Shown: positions 1-9,869, counted from the first letter of the stretch. The stretch: 64,000 nucleotides of DNA from Pelagibacteraceae bacterium AG-390-L03 (GCA_003279685.1 QCHA01000003.1:1-64000), one strand, 5' to 3'. Notes: generated by a model not told the origin, from the letters alone. Numbers and translations: made by a program.

Positions 1-642
1 TGATAGAGATTTTTTAATCAAAATATCGATAAAAAAATATGTCAATGAAGTAGCACACAATAAAGAAGTTTCTTTATTATTAATTTTTTTTGGATTTATT
101 ATTGCATCAGCTTTAGGATATGGCTTATTAATATCATGATGATCAATTATTATTGATCTAATATTGTACTTATTTAGATAATCAATTGCTTCATTTGATG
201 TTGAGCCACAATCAACCATTATTATCAATTTAGGATTTTTTAAAATTAATTTTTGAAAAAGTTTTTTGCTAGCTCCATAGCCATCTTTAATTCTATCTGG
301 TATATAAAAAAAATGCTGTTGATTTATATGATTAAAATATCTAACAAACAACGTCGTAGCACATGTCCCATCAACATCATAATCTCCTAAAATACAAATA
401 TTTTGATTTTTTTTAATAACATCTGACAAAATTGATAATGCTTTTTGATAATCAAAATCATCTTTAAATATATTTGTTAATTTTTGGGGGTTATTAATGC
501 CAAATATTTCTGAAGTATCATAATTTCTTGAAATAATTAAGTGTGATAAAATATCTCCAAGACAATAATCTTGTTTGATCTTTTCTACTAAATTTTTGTT
601 AACTTTTTGTTGAGTCCATTCTTTTCCAGTTATAGAGATCAT
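1..642 (-). CDS. recJ: Single-stranded-DNA-specific exonuclease RecJ, N-terminal 214 residues (cut by window start)
   Basis: RecJ degrades single-stranded DNA 5' to 3' in recombinational and mismatch repair. Translating the minus strand from the ATG at 642 gives an open frame that reaches the window edge without a stop. The DHH phosphoesterase motifs are visible: DYDVDG at about residues 87-92, DCGS at 144-147 and DHH at 167-169, all metal-binding. The rest of the catalytic core and the OB-fold region (normally about 560-600 residues in total) lie outside the window. The start overlaps the TGA stop of glpX as ATGA, so the two genes look translationally coupled. Confidence 0.93.
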   Translation of the reverse strand, partial: MISITGKEWTQQKVNKNLVEKIKQDYCLGDILSHLIISRNYDTSEIFGINNPQKLTNIFKDDFDYQKALSILSDVIKKNQNICILGDYDVDGTCATTLFVRYFNHINQQHFFYIPDRIKDGYGASKKLFQKLILKNPKLIIMVDCGSTSNEAIDYLNKYNIRSIIIDHHDINKPYPKADAIINPKKINNKETSLLCATSLTYFFIDILIKKSLS

Positions 643-1586
643 TCATTAATTAGATTAATATTCTTTACTATTTCCCTAAAATTAGAACTTTTGTGTGTAA
701 CTAAAGTTTCGCTTACAAATTTATCATCCTCAATAATAGTGCCTTTTAAAACTTCACTACTTGTTATGCCTGACGCACAAAAAAGAGAGTCGCCCTTAAC
801 AATTTCGTTTAATTCATACTTTTTGTTCAAATTAGTTATTCCCATTGATTTAGCTTCAAGTATATCTTTTTCATTATCAAAAATAAATCTCCCTTGAAAA
901 TGACAGTCATAAGCATCAAGTGCGCATGCAGCTATAACACCCTCAGGTCCTCCACCAATACCTATGAACATGTCAACATTATATTTTGGATCTGAAACAT
1001 ATAATGAACCAAGAACATCACCATCTGTAATAAGTTTAATATTTATCTTTAAATCTTTAAGTTCATCAATAATTTTTTTATGTCTGGGCCTGTCAAGCAC
1101 ACAAACAGTTAACGAAGAAAAATCTTTATTTTTAAATTCTGATAAATTTTTAATATTTTTTTCTAATGGATAATCTAAATCAATCAAACCTTTATCAATT
1201 TTTCCAGTTGCTATTTTATCCATATAAGTTTCTGGTGCATTAAATAAATTACCTTCTTCACTAATTGCCAAAACTGCAATTCCACCAGGCAAATTATTTG
1301 CAACAAAATTAGTTCCTTCAACTGGATCTACAGCGATATCAAAAAATGGACCTTTTTTAGTTCCAAGAATTTCTCCAGTATAAAGCATAGGAGCATTATC
1401 TAGAGTACCTTCACCAATTACAACTTTGCAAGTCATATTGATCTTATTTAATTCAGATCTCATTGAGTCAACAGCAGCTTTATCAGCAGCAATTTTATCT
1501 TTTTTACCAATAAAAAATGAAGATGCAAAAGCTGCTTTTGATGTTACTTTAATAAATTGATCAATAAATTTTTTATCTATTGGCAT
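639..1586 (-). CDS. glpX: Class II fructose-1,6-bisphosphatase
   Basis: GlpX hydrolyses fructose 1,6-bisphosphate to fructose 6-phosphate in gluconeogenesis and is metal dependent. The protein shows the class II signatures GEG at about residues 58-60, DPVEGT at about 87-92 and a GIGGGPEG stretch, and its roughly 315-residue length is typical. I chose the ATG at 1586, which overlaps the TGA of the upstream transporter gene as TGATG; the in-frame TTG three bases upstream is less likely. In this type of genome it is probably the only fructose bisphosphatase of the pathway, but the window alone cannot show that. Confidence 0.93.
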   Translation of the reverse strand: MPIDKKFIDQFIKVTSKAAFASSFFIGKKDKIAADKAAVDSMRSELNKINMTCKVVIGEGTLDNAPMLYTGEILGTKKGPFFDIAVDPVEGTNFVANNLPGGIAVLAISEEGNLFNAPETYMDKIATGKIDKGLIDLDYPLEKNIKNLSEFKNKDFSSLTVCVLDRPRHKKIIDELKDLKINIKLITDGDVLGSLYVSDPKYNVDMFIGIGGGPEGVIAACALDAYDCHFQGRFIFDNEKDILEAKSMGITNLNKKYELNEIVKGDSLFCASGITSSEVLKGTIIEDDKFVSETLVTHKSSNFREIVKNINLINE

Positions 1587-2578
1587 CAAACTTTTTCATC
1601 AAACAATTCTTTATCATTAATTTGTGATTCAAATTCTCTTAATCTTTTATAGACACTAGCCAATTCAATTATTATTGGCCAAGATTTTAAAAGATATTGC
1701 ATAGAACCTTCAACCCTTCCAAAAGCTCTAATGATTTGTTGCATAACACCCAGAGTTACTACACCCGCTACAATGGCTGGAGCTAAAAATACATATGCCG
1801 ATAATACATTTGCTTGTAAATATGCCATTCTACCAATATTAAAATATAAATAACGCACATAACTTAAAAAATGAATTGAACGAACATCTGAAAATAATTC
1901 ATTAATTGTTTTTGGTCTTACATTTATATCGTCTTCGGCTATTACCAATATTTTTCTATAAGCGGCTTCTTTTTTCTGAAGATCATATTCAACACCAACT
2001 AATCTCAACAACCATCCCAATCCTATTAGAAATATTGTTCCACCAAGAGTCCATAATAATGCACCTGTTATTAATCCATATTGCCAATCACCAAAAAAGA
2101 AAATTGGAATACCAATAGATAATCCAAGTAAAATTGGAACAAATTGAAAAAGAACCATTACTGACTCAATAAAACTTGTTCCTAAACCTTCCATAATACG
2201 TGTAAATTTAATTGTATCTTCTTGAACCCTTTGTGAGGCACCTTCTATCTTTGCAGCTTTATCATAAACACTATGGTACCATTCTACCATAGCAGTTCTC
2301 CATCTAAATAAATAGTGAGCTGTAAAAAAACTTATAGCCACATATAGAGCTATGTACATTCCAGCTAAAGTAATAAATGAAGCTAAGCTTGACCAATATT
2401 CTTCTATTGTAATTGCATTAGGTGTGGCTAGAGCTTTTTGTATCATGTCATAAAAAACACCAAACCACTCATTAATTTTAACATCTATTTTAACTTGTAC
2501 CCATAAAGATATCAAAATAATTAAAGATCCCAACCAAGACCAAATAAACCATTTTTTTAATTTGAAAAATCTAAACAT
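1586..2578 (-). CDS. SbmA/BacA-like inner-membrane transporter
   Basis: This 330-residue polytopic membrane protein resembles the SbmA/BacA family, which uses the proton gradient to import peptides and related molecules and in rhizobia affects very-long-chain lipid A. Support comes from several hydrophobic segments and the family-type central block around FRWRTAMVEWY followed by KIEGASQRVQEDT. It is shorter than E. coli SbmA (406 residues), mostly by a shorter N-terminus, and there is no ATP-binding domain in the frame or next to it. It ends on the glpX start and begins three bases after the complex I subunit gene. The substrate cannot be read from sequence. Confidence 0.8.
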   Translation of the reverse strand: MFRFFKLKKWFIWSWLGSLIILISLWVQVKIDVKINEWFGVFYDMIQKALATPNAITIEEYWSSLASFITLAGMYIALYVAISFFTAHYLFRWRTAMVEWYHSVYDKAAKIEGASQRVQEDTIKFTRIMEGLGTSFIESVMVLFQFVPILLGLSIGIPIFFFGDWQYGLITGALLWTLGGTIFLIGLGWLLRLVGVEYDLQKKEAAYRKILVIAEDDINVRPKTINELFSDVRSIHFLSYVRYLYFNIGRMAYLQANVLSAYVFLAPAIVAGVVTLGVMQQIIRAFGRVEGSMQYLLKSWPIIIELASVYKRLREFESQINDKELFDEKV

Positions 2579-2581
2579 CTA

Positions 2582-2863
2582 TTATTTTAAAAAATTATCT
2601 GCATACGATTTTATTACAGTTTTTCTTTTTTTGGGTTCAATTAAATCAAAATCAATTTTTTTCTTTTTTGCATAGTTTATTGCCAACTCTTTAGACGAAA
2701 ATTCCAATTTTAACTCAGTCAGTGTATCAGAAGAACTTTCCCAACCCATTAAAGGGTTTCGAGTTGGATTTTTAGTAATAAATTCTAAGATCCATTTATT
2801 ATTCTTTGCAGTTCCAGACTGCATAGGACTTTTGTTAGGTATATAAATTATTGCTTTGTTCAT
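2582..2863 (-). CDS. Complex I accessory subunit, NDUFS4/ETC_C1 family
   Basis: This 93-residue soluble protein matches the NADH dehydrogenase 18 kDa accessory subunit family (NDUFS4, PF04800 type), an assembly or stability subunit of respiratory complex I found in mitochondria and alphaproteobacteria. The clues are the run PMQSGTAKNNKW near the N-terminus, the central MGWESSSDT stretch and the C-terminal RKTVIKSYADNF. It lies away from any nuo operon, as is common for this subunit, between tRNA-Pro and the SbmA-like transporter. Its presence supports an alphaproteobacterial origin. Confidence 0.85.
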   Translation of the reverse strand: MNKAIIYIPNKSPMQSGTAKNNKWILEFITKNPTRNPLMGWESSSDTLTELKLEFSSKELAINYAKKKKIDFDLIEPKKRKTVIKSYADNFLK

Positions 2864-2869
2864 AGACTA

Positions 2870-2946
<77 letters not shown>

Positions 2947-3040
2947 ATCCGAGTACTAATACAGCAGTTATTGTTAATTTCAAAGTATAAATAGATCAAA
3001 ATTAAAAGAATTTTAATAAAAATCTGATATATAACCAAGT

Positions 3041-3544
3041 ATGATAATCACATGCCCTAATTGTAAGAAAAAATTTAATATTGACCCTACTCTAATACCT
3101 GAAGATGGAAGAGATTTAAAATGTGGATCATGTAATTACGTTTGGCTTTATAAAATCGATGATGTGAGCTCAAAACCTCTAACTTTTAATGAAAATAATA
3201 ATAAAGATAATGAAATTGAACTTGATAAAGTTGAAACAGAAAGTGATGTTCAAGTTGAAATAAATCAAGCTATACATACAAAAATAAATAAAAAAAACGA
3301 AGACATAAACACAAAAAAATTTCAAGAAAAAAAAAAAACAATATCTAAAGATAAGTCTAAGAAAACTGTTGGTAACTTTTTTTCTTATTTAATTGTATTT
3401 ATAATAACTTTTGTAGCATTAATTATCTTGCTTGATACACTAAAAACTCCACTAATTAATGTGTTTCCTGGATTAGAAATTATACTATTTAACCTTTTTG
3501 AAACATTGCGAGATATAAAACTATTTATTATAGACCTTATTTAA
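3041..3544 (+). CDS. Zinc-ribbon (MJ0042-type) single-pass membrane protein
   Basis: The N-terminus carries a CxxC...CxxC zinc ribbon (CPNC at residues 5-8 and CGSC near 29-32) of the MJ0042 finger type. A long charged Lys/Asp/Glu/Asn-rich linker follows, then one hydrophobic segment at about residues 113-135 and a short tail. In alphaproteobacteria such proteins often stand near ftsE/ftsX, but here the gene is 6 bases upstream of nhaA and no division gene is adjacent. The function is unknown; a regulatory or anchoring role is only a guess. Confidence 0.75.
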   Translation: MIITCPNCKKKFNIDPTLIPEDGRDLKCGSCNYVWLYKIDDVSSKPLTFNENNNKDNEIELDKVETESDVQVEINQAIHTKINKKNEDINTKKFQEKKKTISKDKSKKTVGNFFSYLIVFIITFVALIILLDTLKTPLINVFPGLEIILFNLFETLRDIKLFIIDLI

Positions 3545-3550
3545 TTTTTT

Positions 3551-4732
3551 ATGATTAATTATATATCTAAACCTTTTAGATGGTTCTTTAAATTAGAAGC
3601 TGCAAGTGGTCTTGTACTATTTTTTGCTGCAATAATTGCATTACTTATAAGTAATTCTGAGCTAGCAGATTTATATTTTGCTACTCTAAATAAATATTTA
3701 TTTATAGGTATTAATAATTTTGGATTAAAATTATCTGTATTACATTGGATTAATGATGCCTTAATGGCAATTTTCTTTTTTTTCGTCACTTTAGAAATTA
3801 AAAGAGAATTTTTACAAGGAGAGCTTTCAAATATAAAGCAAGCTTTATTGCCAATAATAGCTGCTGTAGGAGGAATGTTAGTTCCTGCATTATTTTACGT
3901 TTTCATTAATTTAGGTGATAGTGAAACTTTAAATGGATGGGCTATTCCATCAGCTACTGATATTGCTTTTTCATTAGGAGTTTTATCTTTGTTGGGTAAA
4001 AGAGTTCCATTATCATTAAAAGTATTTTTAACTGCATTAGCTATAATTGATGATTTAGGAGCAATAGTTATTATTGCCTTATTCTACTCTGGAGATTTGA
4101 GCATTAAGTATTTAACTTTAATGTTATTAGCTTTTATTGCCTTGTTGTTAATAAACAAATTTAACATTAAAAAGTTTCTACCTTATTTGATTGTTGGACT
4201 TTTCCTTTGGGATTTTACGCATAATTCTGGTATCCATGCTACTATTGCAGGTGTTTTGTTAGCTATGACAATTCCTCATAGAAAAAAAGAAAAAGATTTT
4301 TCTTTGTTAATCAAAATAGAGCATTCAATTAGTCCATATGTTGCTTTTGGAATAATGCCTCTATTTGCATTTGCAAATGCTGGCGTGTCTTTGGAAGGCT
4401 TATCTTTTGCATCTTTATTAGACAAGGTTCCTTTAGGTATCGTGTTAGGGCTATTCGTAGGTAAACAACTTGGTGTATTTATATTTTCTTATCTATCTAT
4501 AAAATGTAAAATAGCTCAGATGCCAAACGATACAAGTTGGTACAATTTTTATGGCGTGGGAGTTCTTACTGGGATTGGTTTTACAATGAGTTTATTTGTC
4601 GGAAACTTAGCATTTGCTGAAAATATGCAATATATGGATGGTGTAAAAATAGGAGTATTAACTGGATCTTTGTTATCCACTATATTTGGTTATTTTTTAA
4701 TATTACTTACTCCAAATAAACCTAGTAAATGA
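3551..4732 (+). CDS. nhaA: Na+/H+ antiporter NhaA
   Basis: NhaA is an inner-membrane electrogenic antiporter that exports Na+ in exchange for H+. At 393 residues it has the usual length and about 12 hydrophobic segments. The family signatures are present: SATDIAFSLG around residue 132 and ALAIIDDLGAI around 160-170, whose paired aspartates correspond to the ion-binding Asp163/Asp164 of E. coli NhaA. It starts six bases after the zinc-ribbon gene and its stop overlaps the start of the peroxidase gene, so the three genes probably form one transcript. Na+ handling fits a marine cell. Confidence 0.96.
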   Translation: MINYISKPFRWFFKLEAASGLVLFFAAIIALLISNSELADLYFATLNKYLFIGINNFGLKLSVLHWINDALMAIFFFFVTLEIKREFLQGELSNIKQALLPIIAAVGGMLVPALFYVFINLGDSETLNGWAIPSATDIAFSLGVLSLLGKRVPLSLKVFLTALAIIDDLGAIVIIALFYSGDLSIKYLTLMLLAFIALLLINKFNIKKFLPYLIVGLFLWDFTHNSGIHATIAGVLLAMTIPHRKKEKDFSLLIKIEHSISPYVAFGIMPLFAFANAGVSLEGLSFASLLDKVPLGIVLGLFVGKQLGVFIFSYLSIKCKIAQMPNDTSWYNFYGVGVLTGIGFTMSLFVGNLAFAENMQYMDGVKIGVLTGSLLSTIFGYFLILLTPNKPSK

Positions 4733-5271
4733 GAAAAGTAATATTTCTATTATCAATATTTATGTTTTTTTTTAAAACTTCAGCAACTGCTAACTATGAA
4801 AAAAAAATTTATGATTTCAGTATAGAGAGTATAGCTGGTGAGATAATTAATTTTAAAGAATACAAAAATAAAGTTATTTTAATTGTGAATACAGCAAGTT
4901 ATTGTGGGTTTACCAAACAATATGATGAATTACAGGAATTATGGGACTTGTATAAAGAAAAAGGTTTGATTGTTCTTGGTGTACCATCTAATTCATTTAA
5001 TCAAGAAAAAAACAACAATGCAGATGTTAAAAAATTTTGTGAAGTAAATTTTAATATTAAGTTTCCACTAACAACTATAATTGAGGTTAAAGGTAAAAAT
5101 GCTCATGAAGTTTTTAAATGGGCAAAAGAAAATCATGGTAAATCGGCTGAACCCAAGTGGAATTTTCATAAAATTTTAATTAATAAAGAAGGAAAAGTTG
5201 AAGATACATTTGCATCTTTTACAAAACCCATGTCAAAAAAAATTATTGAAGCTATAGAAAATATCTTATAA
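4729..5271 (+). CDS. Glutathione peroxidase family protein, exported
   Basis: This 180-residue thiol peroxidase reduces hydroperoxides. It has a hydrophobic N-terminal signal (about residues 1-21), so a periplasmic location is likely. The peroxidatic cysteine sits in ASYCGFT, in place of selenocysteine, and the WNFHK motif is present. The usual PCNQF segment reads PSNSFNQE, so the canonical active-site Gln is Ser, a variation seen in one bacterial clade of the family. The start overlaps the nhaA stop (ATGA), and the 3' end overlaps the convergent hydrolase gene by six bases. Confidence 0.88.
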   Translation: MRKVIFLLSIFMFFFKTSATANYEKKIYDFSIESIAGEIINFKEYKNKVILIVNTASYCGFTKQYDELQELWDLYKEKGLIVLGVPSNSFNQEKNNNADVKKFCEVNFNIKFPLTTIIEVKGKNAHEVFKWAKENHGKSAEPKWNFHKILINKEGKVEDTFASFTKPMSKKIIEAIENIL

Positions 5272-6036
5272 TTTTATAGTTAACCCATCATGTGCTGGAA
5301 TAACATTTTTTGGCAACACCTTTTTAAGTTCTTTATAATCTAATACCGGTGATAAATTTGTCAGAATAGCCTTTTTAGGTTTAAATTTTTTAATTATAGT
5401 TAATGAAGTTTCTAAATTAAAATGTGATGGATGAAAATTGTACCATAAGCAATCAACAATTAAACATTCAAGATTTTTAAAATATTTATGATCTTTATTA
5501 TAAATTTTACTTACATCGCTTATATAAGCTAATTTTTTATTAATAATAAAACAATTTGATTTAACTTTGCCATGTTGAACCATAATTGATTGGATACCAA
5601 CTTTTTTATTATTATTTTTTGTAAATATATTTTTTGGCAACTTATTAAGTTTTAGTGTTGCTGGATATTCTTTTGAATAGCTATTAAATATATAAGAAAA
5701 TGTAGATTTAAGATATTTAGAAGTATATTTATCAGCATAAACATCAAGTTGTTTTCTGCTATTTATATAAAAAGATCTCAAATCATTTATTCCATGAGTT
5801 TGATCACCATGCATATGAGAAAATAATACTTTATTAATTCTTTTTATTTTATGTCTTAAAAGTTGTTGCCGTAGATCAGGAGATGTATCTATAAGAATAT
5901 TTTCATCAGTAGTTTTAATTAATGCTGAGCATCTTGTTCTATAATTTTTTTTATTATTTGGGTCGCAACTTCCAAAAAAACCATCTGGTCTTGGTACACC
6001 CATTGAACTACCGCAACCTAAAATTATAAATTTCAT
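5266..6036 (-). CDS. Metallo-beta-lactamase-fold hydrolase, PhnP-like
   Basis: This 256-residue protein has the metallo-beta-lactamase fold. SHMHGDQTHG (the HxHxDH-type metal site with Gln in the last position) lies near residues 73-82, and a second-site His is found in VPAHDG near the C-terminus. The N-terminal LGCGSSMGVPRP stretch is characteristic of the PhnP / cyclic phosphodiesterase-like branch. It sits four bases after tatD, a common alphaproteobacterial arrangement, so a nucleotide or phosphodiester substrate is plausible. No phn genes are adjacent, so a role in phosphonate use is not supported. Confidence 0.82.
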   Translation of the reverse strand: MKFIILGCGSSMGVPRPDGFFGSCDPNNKKNYRTRCSALIKTTDENILIDTSPDLRQQLLRHKIKRINKVLFSHMHGDQTHGINDLRSFYINSRKQLDVYADKYTSKYLKSTFSYIFNSYSKEYPATLKLNKLPKNIFTKNNNKKVGIQSIMVQHGKVKSNCFIINKKLAYISDVSKIYNKDHKYFKNLECLIVDCLWYNFHPSHFNLETSLTIIKKFKPKKAILTNLSPVLDYKELKKVLPKNVIPAHDGLTIKL

Positions 6037-6040
6037 AATC

Positions 6041-6802
6041 TTAATTAAAAAAAAGTTTATTAAAGTTTTCTGTAGTTTTTCTAATAAGATCTTCTTTGGA
6101 TATATTTTTAATCTCTGCTAATTTTGCAGCAGTAAAATCAATGAATGATGGTTCATTTTTTTTACCTCTTTTAGGAACAGGTGCTAAAAAAGGACTGTCA
6201 GTCTCAATTAAAATATTATCCATTGGAATAGATCTAAAAGTTTCATGTAAATCTAGTGAGTTTTTAAAAGTAATAATACCACTTGCTGAAAAGAACGAGT
6301 TTAAAGTTGTCAATTTCTCAGAAAATTCTTTTGACCCCGTGAAGCAATGCATAAGAATCTTAATTTTCTCGTGTTTATATTCATTTAAAATTTCAAATGT
6401 TTCTTTTTCAGCATCTCTTGAATGAACAATTAATGGGATATTTGTTTGAATGGATGCCTCTATATGTTCTTTGAAACTAGCTATCTGTTTGTCTTTTTTA
6501 CTATTATTGTAATAAAAATCCAACCCTGTTTCACCAATTCCAATAATTTTTGAATTTTCACTCAGACCATCAATTATCTGTTTTGAAGTTATTATATTAG
6601 TTGAACTTTCGTGAGGATGAATTCCAATAGTTCCATAGATCATCTCATCTCGTTTGATTAATTCTTTAACTCTGGCAAAACTTTCAAAAGATGTTGATAT
6701 AGTTAATAATTTTTCTATACCTACGTCTTTAGATCTTTGTAGTACATTAGATAGATCGCTAATTAATGGTTCGTGATCTAGATGACAGTGTGAATCAATC
6801 AT
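6041..6802 (-). CDS. tatD: TatD-family metal-dependent hydrolase
   Basis: The 253-residue protein begins MIDSHCHLDH, the metal-binding HxH of the TatD family, and contains GIHPHES, GETGLDFYY, a VHSRDA segment and ETDSPFLAP, all TatD landmarks. TatD enzymes are TIM-barrel nucleases, often 3' to 5' exonucleases in DNA repair. It overlaps the end of metG by eight bases in a metG-tatD-hydrolase block that is widely conserved. Confidence 0.93.
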   Translation of the reverse strand: MIDSHCHLDHEPLISDLSNVLQRSKDVGIEKLLTISTSFESFARVKELIKRDEMIYGTIGIHPHESSTNIITSKQIIDGLSENSKIIGIGETGLDFYYNNSKKDKQIASFKEHIEASIQTNIPLIVHSRDAEKETFEILNEYKHEKIKILMHCFTGSKEFSEKLTTLNSFFSASGIITFKNSLDLHETFRSIPMDNILIETDSPFLAPVPKRGKKNEPSFIDFTAAKLAEIKNISKEDLIRKTTENFNKLFFN

Positions 6803-8336
6803 TATTTTTCTCTATTTTTTTAAAAAGTATATCTATTTTATTTAAATTATTACCTTTAGTTAAAAATTCATTATTAGTGATAGTATTTAATTTAACTTTA
6901 TTTTCTTTAATATCAAAAATCTTTAATGCCTTTAAAGAAGATGCAGGAATAATTGGATATAATAAAAAACTTATTTTTCTTACAATTTCTAATGTAGTGT
7001 AAACAATTGTATTTAATCTAATTGGATCATCTTTCTTTTTCCATGGCTCTTGATCATTAAAATATTTGTTAGCTTCAAAAAGAGAATTAACAATATAATC
7101 GATATAAAAATTAATATTTTGGTCATCAATTTTAGACCTTATATTGTCTAAATTATCTTTAAATTTATTTAGTATTAATAAGTCTTCATCCTGGAATTTA
7201 ATTATTGATGGAATTTTTCCATCACAATTTTTAATTGCAAAAGCTGTTACACGTTGACATAAATTTCCATAATTGTTAGCTAAATCACTATTAATACAGT
7301 CTTCCAATCTTTCTTGAGAAATATTACCGTCATTTCCAAAAGAAACTTCTTTAATTAAATAGTATCTTAAAGGATCTAAACCATACTTTTTAATTATTTC
7401 AAGTGGATCAAGTATATTTCCTCTAGATTTAGACATCTTTTCTTCACCCGATAATATCCATCCATGGCCATAAACTTTCTTTGGTAAATCAATTTTTGCT
7501 GCTAATAAAAAAGCAGGCCAATATACAGCATGAAATCTTAATATATCTTTACCAATTAAATGTATTGAAGCTGGCCAAAATTTTTTAAATAAATCATCAT
7601 TTGTATTAGGATAATTTAATGCACTTAAATAATTTGTAAGTGCGTCAAGCCAAACGTATATCACATGACGTTGATTATTTGGAACAGGTATTCCCCACGA
7701 AAAACTTTTTCTACTTATTGAAAGATCTTTAAGACCACTTTTTACAAAACTAATAACTTCATTTTTTCTAGATACTGGAGAAATAAAATCTGGATTGGCT
7801 TCATAATAATTCAATAAAGGTTTTTCCCACTTTGAAAGTCTAAAAAAGTATGACTCTTCTTCAATCCATTCAACAGAAGATTTTGAGGATATAGCTATTT
7901 TTTTTCCATCTATTTTCTCTATTTCATCTTCGTTGTAGAAGGCTTCATCTGATACTGAATACCATCCAGAATAATTTGATAAATATATATCGTCATTTTT
8001 TTCAAGTTTACTCCAAAGATGTTGGACTGTTTTTTTATGTCTTGTTTCTGTAGTTCTTATAAAATCAGTATTTGATAGATTTAAAGTGTCTGAAAGATCT
8101 CGAAAAGTTTGACTAATATGATCACAAAATATTTGAGGATCCTTGCCTGCTTTTTCTGCAGATCTTTGAATTTTTAATCCATGTTCATCTGTACCTGTAA
8201 GAAAATGAACATGATAATCATCAATCATTTTAAATCTTGCAAAAAAATCAGCAATAATACTTGAATAAGCATGTCCCATATGTGGTTTTGCAGAAGGATA
8301 ATAAATTGGTGTAGTTATATAAAATTTTTTATCCAT
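6795..8336 (-). CDS. metG: Methionyl-tRNA synthetase
   Basis: This class I synthetase charges tRNA-Met. The HIGH-like motif HMGH is at residues 19-22 after YYPSAKP, and GEEKMSKSRGN near residue 300 carries KMSKS. Its 513 residues match the form without the C-terminal dimerisation domain. The connective peptide (GWYSVSDEAFY) lacks a cysteine zinc knuckle, as is usual in the zinc-free alphaproteobacterial type. It overlaps holB by eight bases in the tmk-holB-metG-tatD block. Confidence 0.97.
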   Translation of the reverse strand: MDKKFYITTPIYYPSAKPHMGHAYSSIIADFFARFKMIDDYHVHFLTGTDEHGLKIQRSAEKAGKDPQIFCDHISQTFRDLSDTLNLSNTDFIRTTETRHKKTVQHLWSKLEKNDDIYLSNYSGWYSVSDEAFYNEDEIEKIDGKKIAISSKSSVEWIEEESYFFRLSKWEKPLLNYYEANPDFISPVSRKNEVISFVKSGLKDLSISRKSFSWGIPVPNNQRHVIYVWLDALTNYLSALNYPNTNDDLFKKFWPASIHLIGKDILRFHAVYWPAFLLAAKIDLPKKVYGHGWILSGEEKMSKSRGNILDPLEIIKKYGLDPLRYYLIKEVSFGNDGNISQERLEDCINSDLANNYGNLCQRVTAFAIKNCDGKIPSIIKFQDEDLLILNKFKDNLDNIRSKIDDQNINFYIDYIVNSLFEANKYFNDQEPWKKKDDPIRLNTIVYTTLEIVRKISFLLYPIIPASSLKALKIFDIKENKVKLNTITNNEFLTKGNNLNKIDILFKKIEKNND

Positions 8337-9258
8337 TTAGCACTCTTTCTTCTAACTCCATTAATAATGACTCATCATCTAAATTAAAGATTTTAGTGTT
8401 ATTAATTTTTTTCAAAAAGTAATTATGAATATCTATATTTTTTGTATTTTTAATTGATATGATTTTTCTGAAATAAATCTCAATTAAAGAATATAATAAA
8501 TGTTTAATTGAAAGATCTTTTTTATATTTTTTTTCCATTATTATTTTTTTAATTAATTCTTTTAAATTAATTTCTTTTAAATCAACATCATTTTGTTTCG
8601 CAAAATTTAATAGATTCAAGATTTTGCCAGGTGTACTATAAGAATTTATCAGCTCTGGATTAATTAAATTCATAAAATTATCATTTAAAATTTGATTTGT
8701 TATGTAAGAAGATTGACTTGATGATAGTTGAATTTTAAAGTTTAGACATCTAGATTTAAGTGTAGGCTCAATTTTCATGTTATTATTGATTAATATAAAA
8801 TAAATATTATCGTTTGGTTCCTCAAGAATTTTTAATAATGCGTTAACTGAATTAATATTTAATAGCTCAATATTATCAATCAGTACGAATCTAGGTTTAT
8901 TATTAAAAGATGATTTATTTAAAGTTGAAATCAAATTTCTAATTTGATTTATGTCTATACTTTTTTTATCATCAATAACATTAATTGAAATAAAATTTGG
9001 ATTAGATTTATTTATGATCAATTTAAAAGATTTATTTTCAGGATTAATTAGAAAATTTTTTACATCATAAGAAAGATCTTCATCTGTAGACAAAATAAAA
9101 TTAACAAGATGGTATACTAATGTGGATTTTCCAATACCCTTTTCTCCAGATAATAATATCTTATTTGGTAATCTTTTATTTAAATATAGATTTACAAAAT
9201 TTTGCAAAACATTATGATGTCCAAACAAACTTAATTGATTTGAGGGGTTTAAATTCAT
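8329..9258 (-). CDS. holB: DNA polymerase III delta-prime subunit
   Basis: HolB is the non-motor arm of the clamp loader. The N-terminal AAA+ part has a Walker A, GEKGIGKS, at residues 38-45, and an ALLKILEEP stretch near residue 140 that is diagnostic of the family. The rest is poorly conserved and very AT-rich. The protein is 309 residues long. Its ATG overlaps the tmk TAA as TAATG, and tmk-holB adjacency is a conserved synteny that supports the call. No cysteine zinc module is visible. Confidence 0.9.
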   Translation of the reverse strand: MNLNPSNQLSLFGHHNVLQNFVNLYLNKRLPNKILLSGEKGIGKSTLVYHLVNFILSTDEDLSYDVKNFLINPENKSFKLIINKSNPNFISINVIDDKKSIDINQIRNLISTLNKSSFNNKPRFVLIDNIELLNINSVNALLKILEEPNDNIYFILINNNMKIEPTLKSRCLNFKIQLSSSQSSYITNQILNDNFMNLINPELINSYSTPGKILNLLNFAKQNDVDLKEINLKELIKKIIMEKKYKKDLSIKHLLYSLIEIYFRKIISIKNTKNIDIHNYFLKKINNTKIFNLDDESLLMELEERVLNG

Positions 9259-9869
9259 TAAATTAATTTATCAATTATATTTAAAATTAATTTTTCATTA
9301 TTTCTAATTTCTAAATTTGAATTTATTAATTTACTTTTATTCTTTTTTAACTTTGACAATTTTATAAATCCATTTTGAACTTTGTTATAAAAAGTTATAT
9401 TAAATCTATCATATCTGTTAAGTGATTTTCTTTTTTTTAATCTTTCGTATAAATTCCTTCTATTAACAATATTTAGGAAAGTAAAATCTACTTTAATATT
9501 TTTAAGTAAATACTTATTTAAAGTTTTTATTAGATTAATATTTACACCCATCCCATAATGCTGATATGCTATCGTTGAATCTGTAAACCTATCAATAAGT
9601 ATAACTTTTTTTTTATATGAATTCTTTATTAAATCTATATTTTCACTTCTTGCCGCCATATATAAAAGCAAATCTGTATTTTTATTAAAATCAGATTTAT
9701 TATTTAAGATTAACTTTCTAATTTTTTCTGAATTTACATTGCCACCAGGCTCTCTTATTTTTATATGGCTTATTTTTTTTTCATTAAGATATTTAGATAC
9801 TCTTGATATATGGTGACTTTTTCCACTACCCTCAATACCCTCAAAAACTATAATTGGTTTTTTAGACAT
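9258..9869 (-). CDS. tmk: Thymidylate kinase
   Basis: Thymidylate kinase phosphorylates dTMP to dTDP. The P-loop FEGIEGSGKS is at residues 9-18, the DRF motif occurs in DRFTDSTIAYQ near residue 95, and REPGG near residue 40 is the dTMP-binding region. At 203 residues it has normal length. It overlaps the end of dacA by eight bases and shares a stop/start with holB. Confidence 0.95.
   Translation of the reverse strand: MSKKPIIVFEGIEGSGKSHHISRVSKYLNEKKISHIKIREPGGNVNSEKIRKLILNNKSDFNKNTDLLLYMAARSENIDLIKNSYKKKVILIDRFTDSTIAYQHYGMGVNINLIKTLNKYLLKNIKVDFTFLNIVNRRNLYERLKKRKSLNRYDRFNITFYNKVQNGFIKLSKLKKNKSKLINSNLEIRNNEKLILNIIDKLI

Noticed and set aside
607..897. Open frame on the plus strand opposite glpX
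   Set aside because: It is antisense to a clear fructose bisphosphatase and has no recognisable product or ribosome site.
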